Assembly: GCA_045656145.1 (NCBI GenBank)
Contig: JAZOQP010000011.1
Coordinates: forward strand, 1 to 64,000
Direction of reading: 5' to 3'
From: SIG565 sp045656145
GTDB taxonomy: Bacteria; Bacillota; Clostridia; Oscillospirales; Acutalibacteraceae
Length of the DNA: 64,000 bases
Part shown: positions 33,900-42,824 of the stretch, one piece after another
Numbering within the stretch: position 1 is the first letter of the stretch
Layout: each line of letters starts with the position of its first letter
Translations under genes and position numbers: made by a program
The notes under the pieces: model-generated
The model's input: the letters and a program-made list of their open reading frames with translations, nothing else
Told to the model about the DNA's origin: nothing
Databases searched by the model: none

Positions 33900-35255
33900 T
33901 TAGAATAATGATTCTAATTTTGAAACCGGAATGGGTCGGTAAAAATAATATCCTTGAAGTATATCGCAATCTGCTTCGATTACTTTAATTTTATGCTCCT
34001 CGGTTTCAATACCTTCGCACAAGGTTTTAAAGCCTAGGTCGTGGGCAGTTTTTATAATGTTTTTAAGAATTAAGAATCCGGTTTGATTGGTTGCATTTTG
34101 AGTGATAGATTTATCTATTTTCACTATATCAACATCGAAATCGGTTAAATCTCCGAAGTTTGTGTAACCCTTTCCAAAATCATCTAAAAGGATTAAAATA
34201 CCTTTTTCTTTAAGCAGGGTTAAGTTTTTAACTATAAAAGCCTTTTCTTCATCATTTAGTCCCTTATCTTCAAGGATCTCAATTGCAATGCATGAATAGG
34301 AAACACCATATTTTTCGATAATCGCTATAAGATTTTTGGCTAAATTTTCATCGCAAAGGGTATAGCGGGAGAAATTAATGGTGTATATATATTTCATGCG
34401 ATTTTCTTTATCGCTTGAAATCCATTTGCAGTTTTTTTCAAAGATATAATAATCGAATTTTTGGTTAAGTCCCACATTATTAACGGCCGAAAGGAAGGAG
34501 CGGGGGGTTAAAATACCCTCGGTATTGGAATTAAGGCGAGATAAAACCTCGGCGCCCATAATTTTATTAGTTTTAGCGTCAATTATAGGCTGATATTCAA
34601 GGAAGAATCTATTATTATCAATTTCATTTTGAATGTTATTTTCAATGCTTATTTTTCTTTCAAAGCCTTTTCCACCCAAACTATCCCATCTGCAACACAG
34701 TTCCTTTTTATCTTCTGCCATGCTGCAAGCTTGTTTGGCTCTTGAAAGCGCGATTTTGAAAGAAACCTCGGTTGAAGCGGTTTCAATATATCCAAAATTT
34801 ATTTGAACTATATTAACTGAATCAAATTTAATAAGAATTTCATTAATTTCCTTGAAGCATTCTTCAATATGATTTTCAATAACAGCGTTATTTAAATCAT
34901 TAAGCGCAATGAAATTATGGCCATAAAGGGAGATTTTGCCATCAATTTTAACAGAGAAATATTTAAGCAAAATTCTTTTAATCTGCTCATACATTCTAAT
35001 TGCCTTTGATTCGGAATAAAGCCTTTTCATATTATCAAGCGATACCGAAATATATATAAGGCACCTGTTTTTTCTGGCAGAAGATGCTTTTTCAAAAATA
35101 TTCTCTATTCTATTTATGCCGCAAAAACCCTTATCGTCGGTTTCTTTAACGGTTTTTAAGGATTTTAATGTGAAATATAATCCTATTATTCCCATTAAAA
35201 TAAATATTGCAACGAGAACAGTTATAATAACGTAGGGGTATTCTAAAAATCGCAT
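33900..35255 (-). CDS. Membrane EAL-domain protein with degenerate GGDEF
   Basis: 451 residues. One membrane segment (about 9-31), a GGDEF-like domain (about 55-190) whose active-site loop reads YGHNFIAL and cannot be a cyclase, and an EAL domain (about 205-451). EAL motifs: EVLSRL for EALLR, the NFS metal Asn, EILE, LDDFGKGYTN, VKID and EGIET. Metal-binding acids are largely kept, so phosphodiesterase activity on cyclic-di-GMP is plausible. It sits inside the polysaccharide operon between GtrB and a GT2, 17-19 nt from each, so it is co-transcribed with polymer synthesis. Confidence 0.87.
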   Translation of the reverse strand: MRFLEYPYVIITVLVAIFILMGIIGLYFTLKSLKTVKETDDKGFCGINRIENIFEKASSARKNRCLIYISVSLDNMKRLYSESKAIRMYEQIKRILLKYFSVKIDGKISLYGHNFIALNDLNNAVIENHIEECFKEINEILIKFDSVNIVQINFGYIETASTEVSFKIALSRAKQACSMAEDKKELCCRWDSLGGKGFERKISIENNIQNEIDNNRFFLEYQPIIDAKTNKIMGAEVLSRLNSNTEGILTPRSFLSAVNNVGLNQKFDYYIFEKNCKWISSDKENRMKYIYTINFSRYTLCDENLAKNLIAIIEKYGVSYSCIAIEILEDKGLNDEEKAFIVKNLTLLKEKGILILLDDFGKGYTNFGDLTDFDVDIVKIDKSITQNATNQTGFLILKNIIKTAHDLGFKTLCEGIETEEHKIKVIEADCDILQGYYFYRPIPVSKLESLF

Positions 35256-35272
35256 TTATAAACTCCTAAAAT

Positions 35273-36337
35273 CTATTTTTCAAAAATTGGGAACTCATTT
35301 GTTCCGGCAGTTTTTTTAAGCTTTAATTCTTTTGCTACCGTAACGCATTTTTCAATGTCTTTTTTAGCGGTTTTCTTTCTTCTTAAAATTTCCCTTATTA
35401 AGAAGATAGTGTTAAAGCTGAGCATTCCTTTAAGAATATCGCTTTTCTTAATTCCGCACCTTTTATATTCGGCTAAGATTTCAAAAAGTGCATAATTGAG
35501 CGCCGATTTCTCGAAGTCTTTATTGGCTGATTTTTTAAGCCATTTAGCAAAACTAAGATATTTTTTAATATCTGCATTTTCTTTAAAATAAATACCGCTT
35601 ATAAAAAAGTGCTGCATATCTTCATCCATATTTTCAAGAAGAGAAGAATAGTATTTATTTTCTATTTTCAAAACCTCTAAGTGTTGGCGCTCTAATGTGG
35701 TGCTTGTGATTTGCTTATCATGGAGCCTGTAAATTAAAAGGCATTCGGGAAGAATTTCTATTTTTTTGTTATTCATTACCATTCTTGTCCAAAGTTCGAG
35801 GTCCTCGGTGCAGGTAAGGGTAGTATCATATAAAAGTTCTTTCATAACCTGAGCCTTAGCAATAACACCGGGGTGAAGAATAGGGTTTGCAACGAGGAGC
35901 ATTGCTTTAAGTGCCTCAAAATCACAGCGACCTCCTGCTCCACCCGAAGCATAAATGCCGTTTTTAAGTGTTAAAAATCTGCAGGAAGAAAGGTCTATAT
36001 CGGGGTTTTCTTCCATAAATTTATATTGCTTTTCAAATCTTTCAGGCAGGCAAATATCATCGGCATCCATTCGGGCAATGTAATTACCATTGCTAAGAGC
36101 TATGGCCTTATTAAGCGAAGAGGGAAGCCTTAAATTAATTTCATTTGTATAAACCTTAATTCTTTCATCCTTTTGCGAATAGGATTTTAAAATTTCGGCG
36201 GTTTTATCTGATGAACAGTCGTTAATAATAACAAGTTCCCAATTTTTAAAGGTTTGATTTATAACGCTATCTATAGTTTCGGCAAGATAATCTTCGCCGT
36301 TATAAACGCTCATAATAACCGAAATTTTGGGTTTCAT
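35273..36337 (-). CDS. GT2 glycosyltransferase (1)
   Basis: Cytosolic family 2 glycosyltransferase, 354 residues. SVIMSVYNGEDYLAETIDSV begins the GT-A fold; INDCSSDKT, ARMDADDICLPER (DxDD metal site) and the EDLELWTRM catalytic acid follow. The C-terminal 140 residues are helical and not recognisable. First of three successive GT2 genes with 4-6 nt gaps. Donor sugar unknown. Start ATG after AAAGGA. Confidence 0.88.
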   Translation of the reverse strand: MKPKISVIMSVYNGEDYLAETIDSVINQTFKNWELVIINDCSSDKTAEILKSYSQKDERIKVYTNEINLRLPSSLNKAIALSNGNYIARMDADDICLPERFEKQYKFMEENPDIDLSSCRFLTLKNGIYASGGAGGRCDFEALKAMLLVANPILHPGVIAKAQVMKELLYDTTLTCTEDLELWTRMVMNNKKIEILPECLLIYRLHDKQITSTTLERQHLEVLKIENKYYSSLLENMDEDMQHFFISGIYFKENADIKKYLSFAKWLKKSANKDFEKSALNYALFEILAEYKRCGIKKSDILKGMLSFNTIFLIREILRRKKTAKKDIEKCVTVAKELKLKKTAGTNEFPIFEK

Positions 36338-36341
36338 ATAA

Positions 36342-37361
36342 TCATCTTCCTTTAATTATGTTTCTAATAATTTTGCTTGCTCCCAGAAAATAAAACGCCA
36401 ATTTAAAATAGCCTTTTTTCATAAGTAAAAAGGAAATTCGGCTTTTGGGCGAAATGTTTTTAAAACGAGCTTCGCGAATTTTCTTAAAATTCAGTGAATT
36501 AATAATATTGTTTTTAAGTTCATTTATATAGCCTTTGTGATTACCTTCTGCAGCAGAAGCCAAAATGGTAAAGCACATAAAGCTTGAATATCGATTTAGT
36601 TGTTCTTCAAAGTCTGTTATTTTGGAATGGTTGTTTTTATTTAATTCATTTATAACTTTTTCTATAAGGTAAATTTGATTTGCGTTAAACTTCTTTGATA
36701 TAGAGGTTTCTCGAACGTTATATAAATAAGTTTCTTTTGGACTTATATATAAACTCTTTGCATTAAGATAGCAAGGGAAAACACAACACAAATCTTCACC
36801 CAAAGAAATTTCTTCACTAACGCTTAACTGAATGGGTGTTAAAAATTTGCGGTTAATAACCTTGCCCGCTAAATAATAGGAAAGGTGGTTCATATTTTCA
36901 TCCATTAATATTTTAGGATAAATGAATTCTTCAAAATCTTTTTCGGTGTAAAGGCCTTCTTTCAGACCATCGTTTGTTATATTAATTACCTCGCCGTTTT
37001 TTACCCATTTGTAAGAAAATGAAACAATTTCGCAATTGGTTTCCTTTATTATATTGTAGGCCGATTCCAAGGTATCTTTTTCAATGAGGTCATCTGAATC
37101 AAGATTAAGAATATAATCTCCGAGTGCGACCTTTATTCCGGCTCTTCTGGCACTAGCAAGTCCGCCATTTTCTTTATGAATAACCTTTATTCTGGTATCT
37201 TTTTTTGCATATTCATCGCAAATTTTAGGGCAGTTATCGGGCGAACCGTCATCTACCAATATGAGTTCAAAATCAGCAAAGGTTTGATTTAAAACACTTT
37301 CTATACAAGGTGTTAAATATTCTTCAACCTTATATACAGGCACTATTACAGAAAAATACAT
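36342..37361 (-). CDS. GT2 glycosyltransferase (2)
   Basis: Family 2 glycosyltransferase of 339 residues, GT-A fold. FSVIVPVYKVEEYLTPCI, VDDGSPDNCP and NLDSDDLIEKD (DSDD metal site) are clear; SLGEDLCCV carries the likely catalytic Asp. Closely similar in its first 110 residues to the next gene upstream, suggesting duplication within the operon. Start ATG with AAGGAG 12 nt upstream. Confidence 0.88.
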   Translation of the reverse strand: MYFSVIVPVYKVEEYLTPCIESVLNQTFADFELILVDDGSPDNCPKICDEYAKKDTRIKVIHKENGGLASARRAGIKVALGDYILNLDSDDLIEKDTLESAYNIIKETNCEIVSFSYKWVKNGEVINITNDGLKEGLYTEKDFEEFIYPKILMDENMNHLSYYLAGKVINRKFLTPIQLSVSEEISLGEDLCCVFPCYLNAKSLYISPKETYLYNVRETSISKKFNANQIYLIEKVINELNKNNHSKITDFEEQLNRYSSFMCFTILASAAEGNHKGYINELKNNIINSLNFKKIREARFKNISPKSRISFLLMKKGYFKLAFYFLGASKIIRNIIKGR

Positions 37362-37367
37362 TTAATT

Positions 37368-38435
37368 TTATTTACTCCTTAATCCTACTAATATTTTGAG
37401 GAAAAAATATAATCTGAATTTCATTGAGTAGGCAAATATCCTTTGCTTAATAGGGAGGTTTGATATTGGATATACCTTTAATGCTTCTATGGTTAATTTA
37501 TTTGTGCAGATTTCTTTAAGGCGAGCCCTTAATGCTTTGTAATTTAAGCCATTGCTTTTTTGAAACATTATTTCTTGAGAGCATAAAACCCTGCACATAG
37601 CCTGCCAAAATCTATAAATATAAATCTGATATTTTTCTTTTTCAATATCCTTTTCAAATCTTTTTTGAGCCTCATTTACAAAAACGAGGCTTTTTTGGAA
37701 TCTGTCTTTTTTATAGGATTTTGAGATGGATTCTCCGTTTCGACAGTAACTGTAAAATGCTTCATTAATACCCGTTGCCTTTTTAATGCATGAGATAAAA
37801 TCAATCATAAATAAAGCATCTTCTGAAAGCATTTCTCTTTCCGACTGGAAGAAAAGATTGTTTTCCTTTATAATGCTGTGGCGGAAGAGATTTTTCCAAA
37901 TGCTCATACCGTATTTACTGTCATCAATATCTTCAGGTTTGGCACCAACAATACCCATTCGAAGTTCGTTTAACTCATCCCGAGTTTCAAAATGGGTGTC
38001 GACTGCGAAATAATCTTTGCGCACCGATTCGCCCTTTTGAGAGAACATATTGCCATCAACAAACAAAACGCCCGACATAACAAGATCGGAATTATATTTT
38101 TCGGCTTTTTCGCAAAGTGTTTTAAACATATCGGGTGTAATAAAATCATCGGAATCCACGAAACCGATATATTCGCCTGCCGCAACTTTAAGCGCTGCGT
38201 TGCGCGCCATTCCCGCGCCTTCATTTTCCTTGTGAATAACCTTTATGCGCTTATCTTTTTTAGCATAATCTTGGCATATAGAAAGGGAAGAATCGGTTGA
38301 GGAATCATCAACAAGGATGATTTCTATATCTTCTAGAGACTGCTTAATTAATGAATCTATGCATCTTTCAAGATATTTTTGTGCATTGTAAACGGGAACA
38401 ATAACGCTTACTTTCGGTTGTGGCAATTTCTTCAC
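37368..38435 (-). CDS. GT2 glycosyltransferase (3)
   Basis: Family 2 glycosyltransferase of 355 residues. SVIVPVYNAQKYLERCID, VDDSSTDSSL and GFVDSDDFITPD mark the GT-A donor site; MLSEDALFM the catalytic acid region. The GTG start at 38433-38435 overlaps the upstream stop as GTGA, allowing coupling. GAGGTG lies 6 nt before a TTG at 38424-38426, an alternative start that removes three residues. Confidence 0.87.
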   Translation of the reverse strand: MKKLPQPKVSVIVPVYNAQKYLERCIDSLIKQSLEDIEIILVDDSSTDSSLSICQDYAKKDKRIKVIHKENEGAGMARNAALKVAAGEYIGFVDSDDFITPDMFKTLCEKAEKYNSDLVMSGVLFVDGNMFSQKGESVRKDYFAVDTHFETRDELNELRMGIVGAKPEDIDDSKYGMSIWKNLFRHSIIKENNLFFQSEREMLSEDALFMIDFISCIKKATGINEAFYSYCRNGESISKSYKKDRFQKSLVFVNEAQKRFEKDIEKEKYQIYIYRFWQAMCRVLCSQEIMFQKSNGLNYKALRARLKEICTNKLTIEALKVYPISNLPIKQRIFAYSMKFRLYFFLKILVGLRSK

Positions 38436-39640
38436 CTCGCAATTAGCTTTTCATATTCCTTTATTAAAATATCGCAATAGGATTCAACACTTAAAATGTT
38501 ATCCTTTTCATTTTTACAGTTTTCTAAAATGGAATTATAGTAATCTTTATTTTCAATTGTTTTTTTTATTTTTTCAGCAATGCCTTTTGGGGTAGCTTCA
38601 TTTACCAGGGTGCCCGTAACGCCATCCTTAACAAGTTCTGCCATTCCACCGCTATTCATTGTTACAACCGGAACCCCCATGCAGTGTGCTTCAAGGATGG
38701 AAAGGGGACAGTTTTCATAGCAAACCGAGGGCAAGAGAAGAAGCTTAGCATTCCCCATAAGTTCTGTAAGTTTATCTCCTGTAAGAAAGCCTGCAAGATT
38801 TATATTTGGAATATCCTTTAATAAATCTTCATCGGGGCCGCTTCCCGCTATAACAAAATTATATTCAGGGAGAAGTTTTGCGGCGCCTGCTATATTTTCA
38901 ATGCCTTTTTCCTTTGAAAGTCTTCCAACAAATACAATATAGGGGCTTTCTTTGCGGTTTACATTTGAAAATTTTTCTTTATCTATAAAATTATGTATGG
39001 TTTTTGTTTTGCCCTTATAAAAACTTTTAGCCGATAAAAGCTTGTTTTCAAGGAAGTTGCTTGGGCAAATGAATAAATCAACCTTTCTATAGGTCTTTAA
39101 TAAAGAATAAAACTTTGCTTCAATAACGCCAAGGATACTTTTAATGGTTGAAAGATGAATGCATTTGTTCTTTATGCAATTAATGTGCGAACCATTAAGG
39201 CATTTTTCACAGGGTGTGTTTTTTTGGAAATTATATAGAAGATGGTTTGGGCAAATCATTTGATAATCATGAACGGTTTGCACCAATGGAATACCCTTCT
39301 TTTTTATACCATAAATGATGGAGGGGGTAAGTTGAAAATTGATATTATTCATATGAACAATATCGGGCTTAAAATCATCAATAACCCGCATAATCTTGCG
39401 TTTTGCTTCAAAGGAATAGATTATTTTAAAGGGGTAAAGAAATCTGGCAAGTCCTGTTGAATGAAAGTCCATATTGCCAGTATACTCTTTGGCAGAGTTG
39501 CCAACAGTGTTCTTTTCATCCGCCATTCCAAAATACTCAACCTCATGGCCTATCTTTTTAAAATATTCTCCAAGGTAGAGCATATAGCTTTCACTACCAC
39601 CGCGAGGATATAGGAATTTGTTTACCATTAAAATTTTCAT
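38432..39640 (-). CDS. GT4 glycosyltransferase
   Basis: GT-B fold, retaining, 402 residues. KFLYPRGGSESY gives the N-terminal glycine loop, FVGRLSKEKGIENI the donor-domain start, and NCPLSILEAHCMGVPVV the EX7E-type motif. A Cys-rich insert (CEKCLNGSHINCIKNKCIH, about residues 133-151) is common in this GT4 subgroup. An in-frame start at 39676 would overlap the upstream gene; the ATG at 39638-39640 begins the conserved MKILMVNKFLYP and is preceded by GGAAGGA. Confidence 0.88.
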   Translation of the reverse strand: MKILMVNKFLYPRGGSESYMLYLGEYFKKIGHEVEYFGMADEKNTVGNSAKEYTGNMDFHSTGLARFLYPFKIIYSFEAKRKIMRVIDDFKPDIVHMNNINFQLTPSIIYGIKKKGIPLVQTVHDYQMICPNHLLYNFQKNTPCEKCLNGSHINCIKNKCIHLSTIKSILGVIEAKFYSLLKTYRKVDLFICPSNFLENKLLSAKSFYKGKTKTIHNFIDKEKFSNVNRKESPYIVFVGRLSKEKGIENIAGAAKLLPEYNFVIAGSGPDEDLLKDIPNINLAGFLTGDKLTELMGNAKLLLLPSVCYENCPLSILEAHCMGVPVVTMNSGGMAELVKDGVTGTLVNEATPKGIAEKIKKTIENKDYYNSILENCKNEKDNILSVESYCDILIKEYEKLIAR

Positions 39641-39641
39641 A

Positions 39642-40928
39642 TTAGCGAATTCCTTCCTTTTTCTTAGCGTAACCAAATAGTTTTAGTTCGGTGTTATAAG
39701 AATTATCCTCGAAATTGTTTCCCATCATCAGTATTGCAAGAACACCGGTTAACAAAGGATAGTTCATAGTGTTATCGGTTGAGGAAACAATAATAAGGTA
39801 AAGAGTTAGCATAAACGTTATAATAGCGCCTTCGATATTGCCTTTTTTACCAAAATGTAACACCCTTAAGAGTGTTATGGAAATAAGCCATATAATGTAA
39901 CCCCAAAAGCCTAAATCAATGAAGTGCTGGAGAAAATCATTATGAACCGATGCCACACCAACATTCATATATGTGTTGAGTTGATAGGTTAGGAAACCAA
40001 TTCCGTTACCCAAAAAGTCGGGGCTGAATTCATAGAATTTATCCACCGCGCTATATATTTCAACACGTCCGCTTGTTTCAATTCCTGCTTTTTCAAGTAA
40101 TTCAAAAGCACCCATTTTTATAAGCGCTATATATCCTATTAGTAGCGCAACTATAATAACGGTAAGAATAACAACGAGTCTTGCGGCGGTTTTTTCATTA
40201 AATTTTGCAATAAATTTTAGTATTAAGCCAAAGAAAAGGGCAACAGCAATAGCTATTATTGCAATTCGCTTAAATGCCGATAAAAAGCAGAATACAGTTA
40301 AGAAAAGCAATATAAAATAAATTATGTTTTTCTGGGGCTTAAAAAGCATATAAATTAAATATGCTCCAAGGCAGAAAGCAAGTTCATGGATTTCCGCTTG
40401 AACGATAATATCTCCGGTTACTCCCGCAAAGGTTGTGATTAATGTTATAAATTCAGAAAGATAGTTGCCGAGTCCATATTGAGCAATAATTGTTACTATC
40501 ATTAGAATATTGGCAATTAAAATCGCAATAAGGTTATACCAAATACCTTTCTTTCCAAAAATATAAAGAAGCGCTCCTGCCCCCAAAGCGAATGAGAGCA
40601 TATTTGTATATATAAAGGAGCTAGAAAGACCTCGGGAAATGACACTGATATCAACCGTTTCTACAAACCAAATAAATAGGGAAACTACCGTTGTAACCAA
40701 AAGGGGAACGCTATAAATAAAGGCCTCCTTAAAGGCGGTAAAACCTCTTGCAATATCAGGTTTATATAAAAACAAAAGTGTGGCTGAAAAAAAGAGAACA
40801 AGGGCAAATGCATGGCGGTATGTAATTTGTAAACCAAGATTAATGTATTCATTAAGAAAATAATACATCATCACAGCAACAATTAAGAAATAAAATGCTT
40901 TTATTTTTTCAAGAATTTTATTTTCCAC
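39642..40928 (-). CDS. O-antigen ligase/polymerase-like protein (Wzy/WaaL family)
   Basis: Integral membrane protein of 428 residues with about 11-12 hydrophobic segments. The loop from SAVDKFYEFSPDFLGNGIGF to SVHNDFLQHFIDLGFWGYI is the Wzy_C/O-antigen ligase signature, including the catalytic His. In a flippase-type pathway this would polymerise repeat units or join the glycan to an acceptor. GTG start after GGAGGG. Next to the Wzz-like genes, as expected for a Wzx/Wzy system. Confidence 0.85.
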   Translation of the reverse strand: MENKILEKIKAFYFLIVAVMMYYFLNEYINLGLQITYRHAFALVLFFSATLLFLYKPDIARGFTAFKEAFIYSVPLLVTTVVSLFIWFVETVDISVISRGLSSSFIYTNMLSFALGAGALLYIFGKKGIWYNLIAILIANILMIVTIIAQYGLGNYLSEFITLITTFAGVTGDIIVQAEIHELAFCLGAYLIYMLFKPQKNIIYFILLFLTVFCFLSAFKRIAIIAIAVALFFGLILKFIAKFNEKTAARLVVILTVIIVALLIGYIALIKMGAFELLEKAGIETSGRVEIYSAVDKFYEFSPDFLGNGIGFLTYQLNTYMNVGVASVHNDFLQHFIDLGFWGYIIWLISITLLRVLHFGKKGNIEGAIITFMLTLYLIIVSSTDNTMNYPLLTGVLAILMMGNNFEDNSYNTELKLFGYAKKKEGIR

Positions 40929-40952
40929 GCATCTTACCCTCCTTGCTTCATT

Positions 40953-42803
40953 TTATTTTAGATTTGAAATATATTCCTTTTTGTTTTTAATGGCCTCCGA
41001 AAGAAGTCTTCGGCAGGTCTTATTTTCCTTAAATGTTTCAGCAATACCGATTTTATATTCAATAACAACGTTTCTATGCTCTTCTCTTTCATCTAGGCGA
41101 AGTCGGAATAATCTCATAATATCTTCAATCGTGATATAATCGGATTCTTCGGTTAGCATAACGAAACTGCCATTGCCATTATAAATAAATTCGGTTTTTG
41201 ATTTTCCAAAGTTTTCTTTAATATAGGTTGTGAATAGTTTTATGATTTCATCGCCCGCATTTCTTGAGTGGGTTGCGTTAATTTCTATGAGGTTGGTTAT
41301 ATCAACCATACAGTAAACCACGCCATCATCAAGAAGTTTTTTATCTTTGGCCTTTAGGTATTTATCAAGATAGGCTCGGTTGTTAAAGCCTGTTAGGTGG
41401 TCGGTATAGAAAATATAGTTAATGATATCTCCAATTCTTCCTAAAACAATTGCGCCACCGCAACAAACAACTATAAGGAAGAAGAAAGCAATAGCGGTAT
41501 AAAGGGTAACGTTAACGCTTTCTCTGATAGAAGCCGAGGAAAGCACCGAAATATAACTAGCACCGAGATACTTGTTATATTCATTATTTGTTCTTGTGGT
41601 TAAATCGTAAAGATTGGTAAGCTCGGCAATGAGCGAATTAATATCGGTTTCAACCTGCTGCTTTATAGAACTGTATTTAGCATTGTGAAGTTCTGTACAG
41701 GTTGATTTAGAACTTGCGCATTCGCCGCCGCATTCGCCTGAGCAACTTGTAAAGGTATCTATAATATATGTGCAGTAAGCAGAATCGATAATATCGTGTT
41801 TCCTGCTTTCTTCATGGTCGCGCCAACTATAAATGAGTTCATCATAGGTAACGGTCTGGTCGCCAACAACCTCTTGAAGATTTTTCTCGTGGAGGTTATC
41901 GAGGATATATTCATAGCTTATATTGGTGTTGCCCGATTCGCGCATCTTTTCAACATAAGCATTAATTACCGTTACAACATCTTCAACAATGCTTTCATCC
42001 TTAGTGTTTGAAATTTTATTGTTATCAATTCTTGTTGTATAGTCAGAAACGAGCATTTCCTTATCCTTTGTAATCTGATATTTGTAAATATCAGAGAAAA
42101 GGGAAGAAACCTTAACCTGTCTTATATAGTTGAAATTATCAACAAGTTCGGTAAAGGATACACCTGTTTCGGTTGATCTATAATAATTGTTTTGTTCAAT
42201 TCTTTGATAAAGTGTGTTAATTGTGTTTTCAATGCTTGTATCGATAAGCTCCATCATCTCAATATAGTCATAATTATTCTTATTGAGATTTTCAATGGTG
42301 TTATCGGCGGGGGCAACATTAACATATTTTTGAGAGAACTGTTCAAAATAAACATCTAAAATCTCATCAAGAATTGTTCGGGCGAATTCTGCTCCTTCAC
42401 CACTTGTAGCGGCAAAGGAAACTATAAAGGTGCTTGGCTCATAAATATATTCTTCGCCCTCTTCAAGCTTTGCTTCCTTTTGCGCTAACTTATCGGCATC
42501 GGGAATAGCGGTTATATCAACCCTTGAAATAAGGCTATCCACCGAATAAATGCCGGTAAGACCCATTTTATCAACAACCTTGGACATTACGGCTGATGAT
42601 TTAATCTCACTAACATCCAACTTTTCTCCGGTTGGAGCAAGGCCCTTTTCTGCCTGTTCATCATTATAATGAATAACCTCGGAAGCAATGTAAGAATTCG
42701 AGGCTGAGAGTTTGAAATAAATTCCATAGGTAGCAATAAGGCAAAAAATCACTATTAATGGCAGAAGCTTTTTTAAATATCTAAAAATTTGAAAATTTTT
42801 CAT
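40953..42803 (-). CDS. Wzz-like chain-length protein fused to a degenerate GGDEF domain
   Basis: 616 residues. Membrane segments at about 13-31 and 432-455 enclose a large extracellular, largely helical region, the topology of Wzz/polysaccharide copolymerases, with VDISAIPDADKLAQKE-like early sequence typical of that fold. Five Cys (344, 354, 358, 362, 369) cluster in the outer region. After the second membrane segment a cytoplasmic GGDEF domain (466-616) begins with YTDHLTGFNNRAYLD and keeps MVDITNLIEIN. The active loop reads NGNGSF in place of GGDEF, so cyclase activity is unlikely and a sensory role is more probable. Gram-positive Wzz proteins usually pair with a BY-kinase, which is absent here. 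Confidence 0.8.
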   Translation of the reverse strand: MKNFQIFRYLKKLLPLIVIFCLIATYGIYFKLSASNSYIASEVIHYNDEQAEKGLAPTGEKLDVSEIKSSAVMSKVVDKMGLTGIYSVDSLISRVDITAIPDADKLAQKEAKLEEGEEYIYEPSTFIVSFAATSGEGAEFARTILDEILDVYFEQFSQKYVNVAPADNTIENLNKNNYDYIEMMELIDTSIENTINTLYQRIEQNNYYRSTETGVSFTELVDNFNYIRQVKVSSLFSDIYKYQITKDKEMLVSDYTTRIDNNKISNTKDESIVEDVVTVINAYVEKMRESGNTNISYEYILDNLHEKNLQEVVGDQTVTYDELIYSWRDHEESRKHDIIDSAYCTYIIDTFTSCSGECGGECASSKSTCTELHNAKYSSIKQQVETDINSLIAELTNLYDLTTRTNNEYNKYLGASYISVLSSASIRESVNVTLYTAIAFFFLIVVCCGGAIVLGRIGDIINYIFYTDHLTGFNNRAYLDKYLKAKDKKLLDDGVVYCMVDITNLIEINATHSRNAGDEIIKLFTTYIKENFGKSKTEFIYNGNGSFVMLTEESDYITIEDIMRLFRLRLDEREEHRNVVIEYKIGIAETFKENKTCRRLLSEAIKNKKEYISNLK

Positions 42804-42824
42804 TTTTATCCTCCATTTAATAAT

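Noticed and set aside
35273..38435. Three consecutive GT2 genes as one gene broken by frameshifts
   Set aside because: Each has its own complete donor-site motifs, start and length normal for GT2, so they are separate genes.
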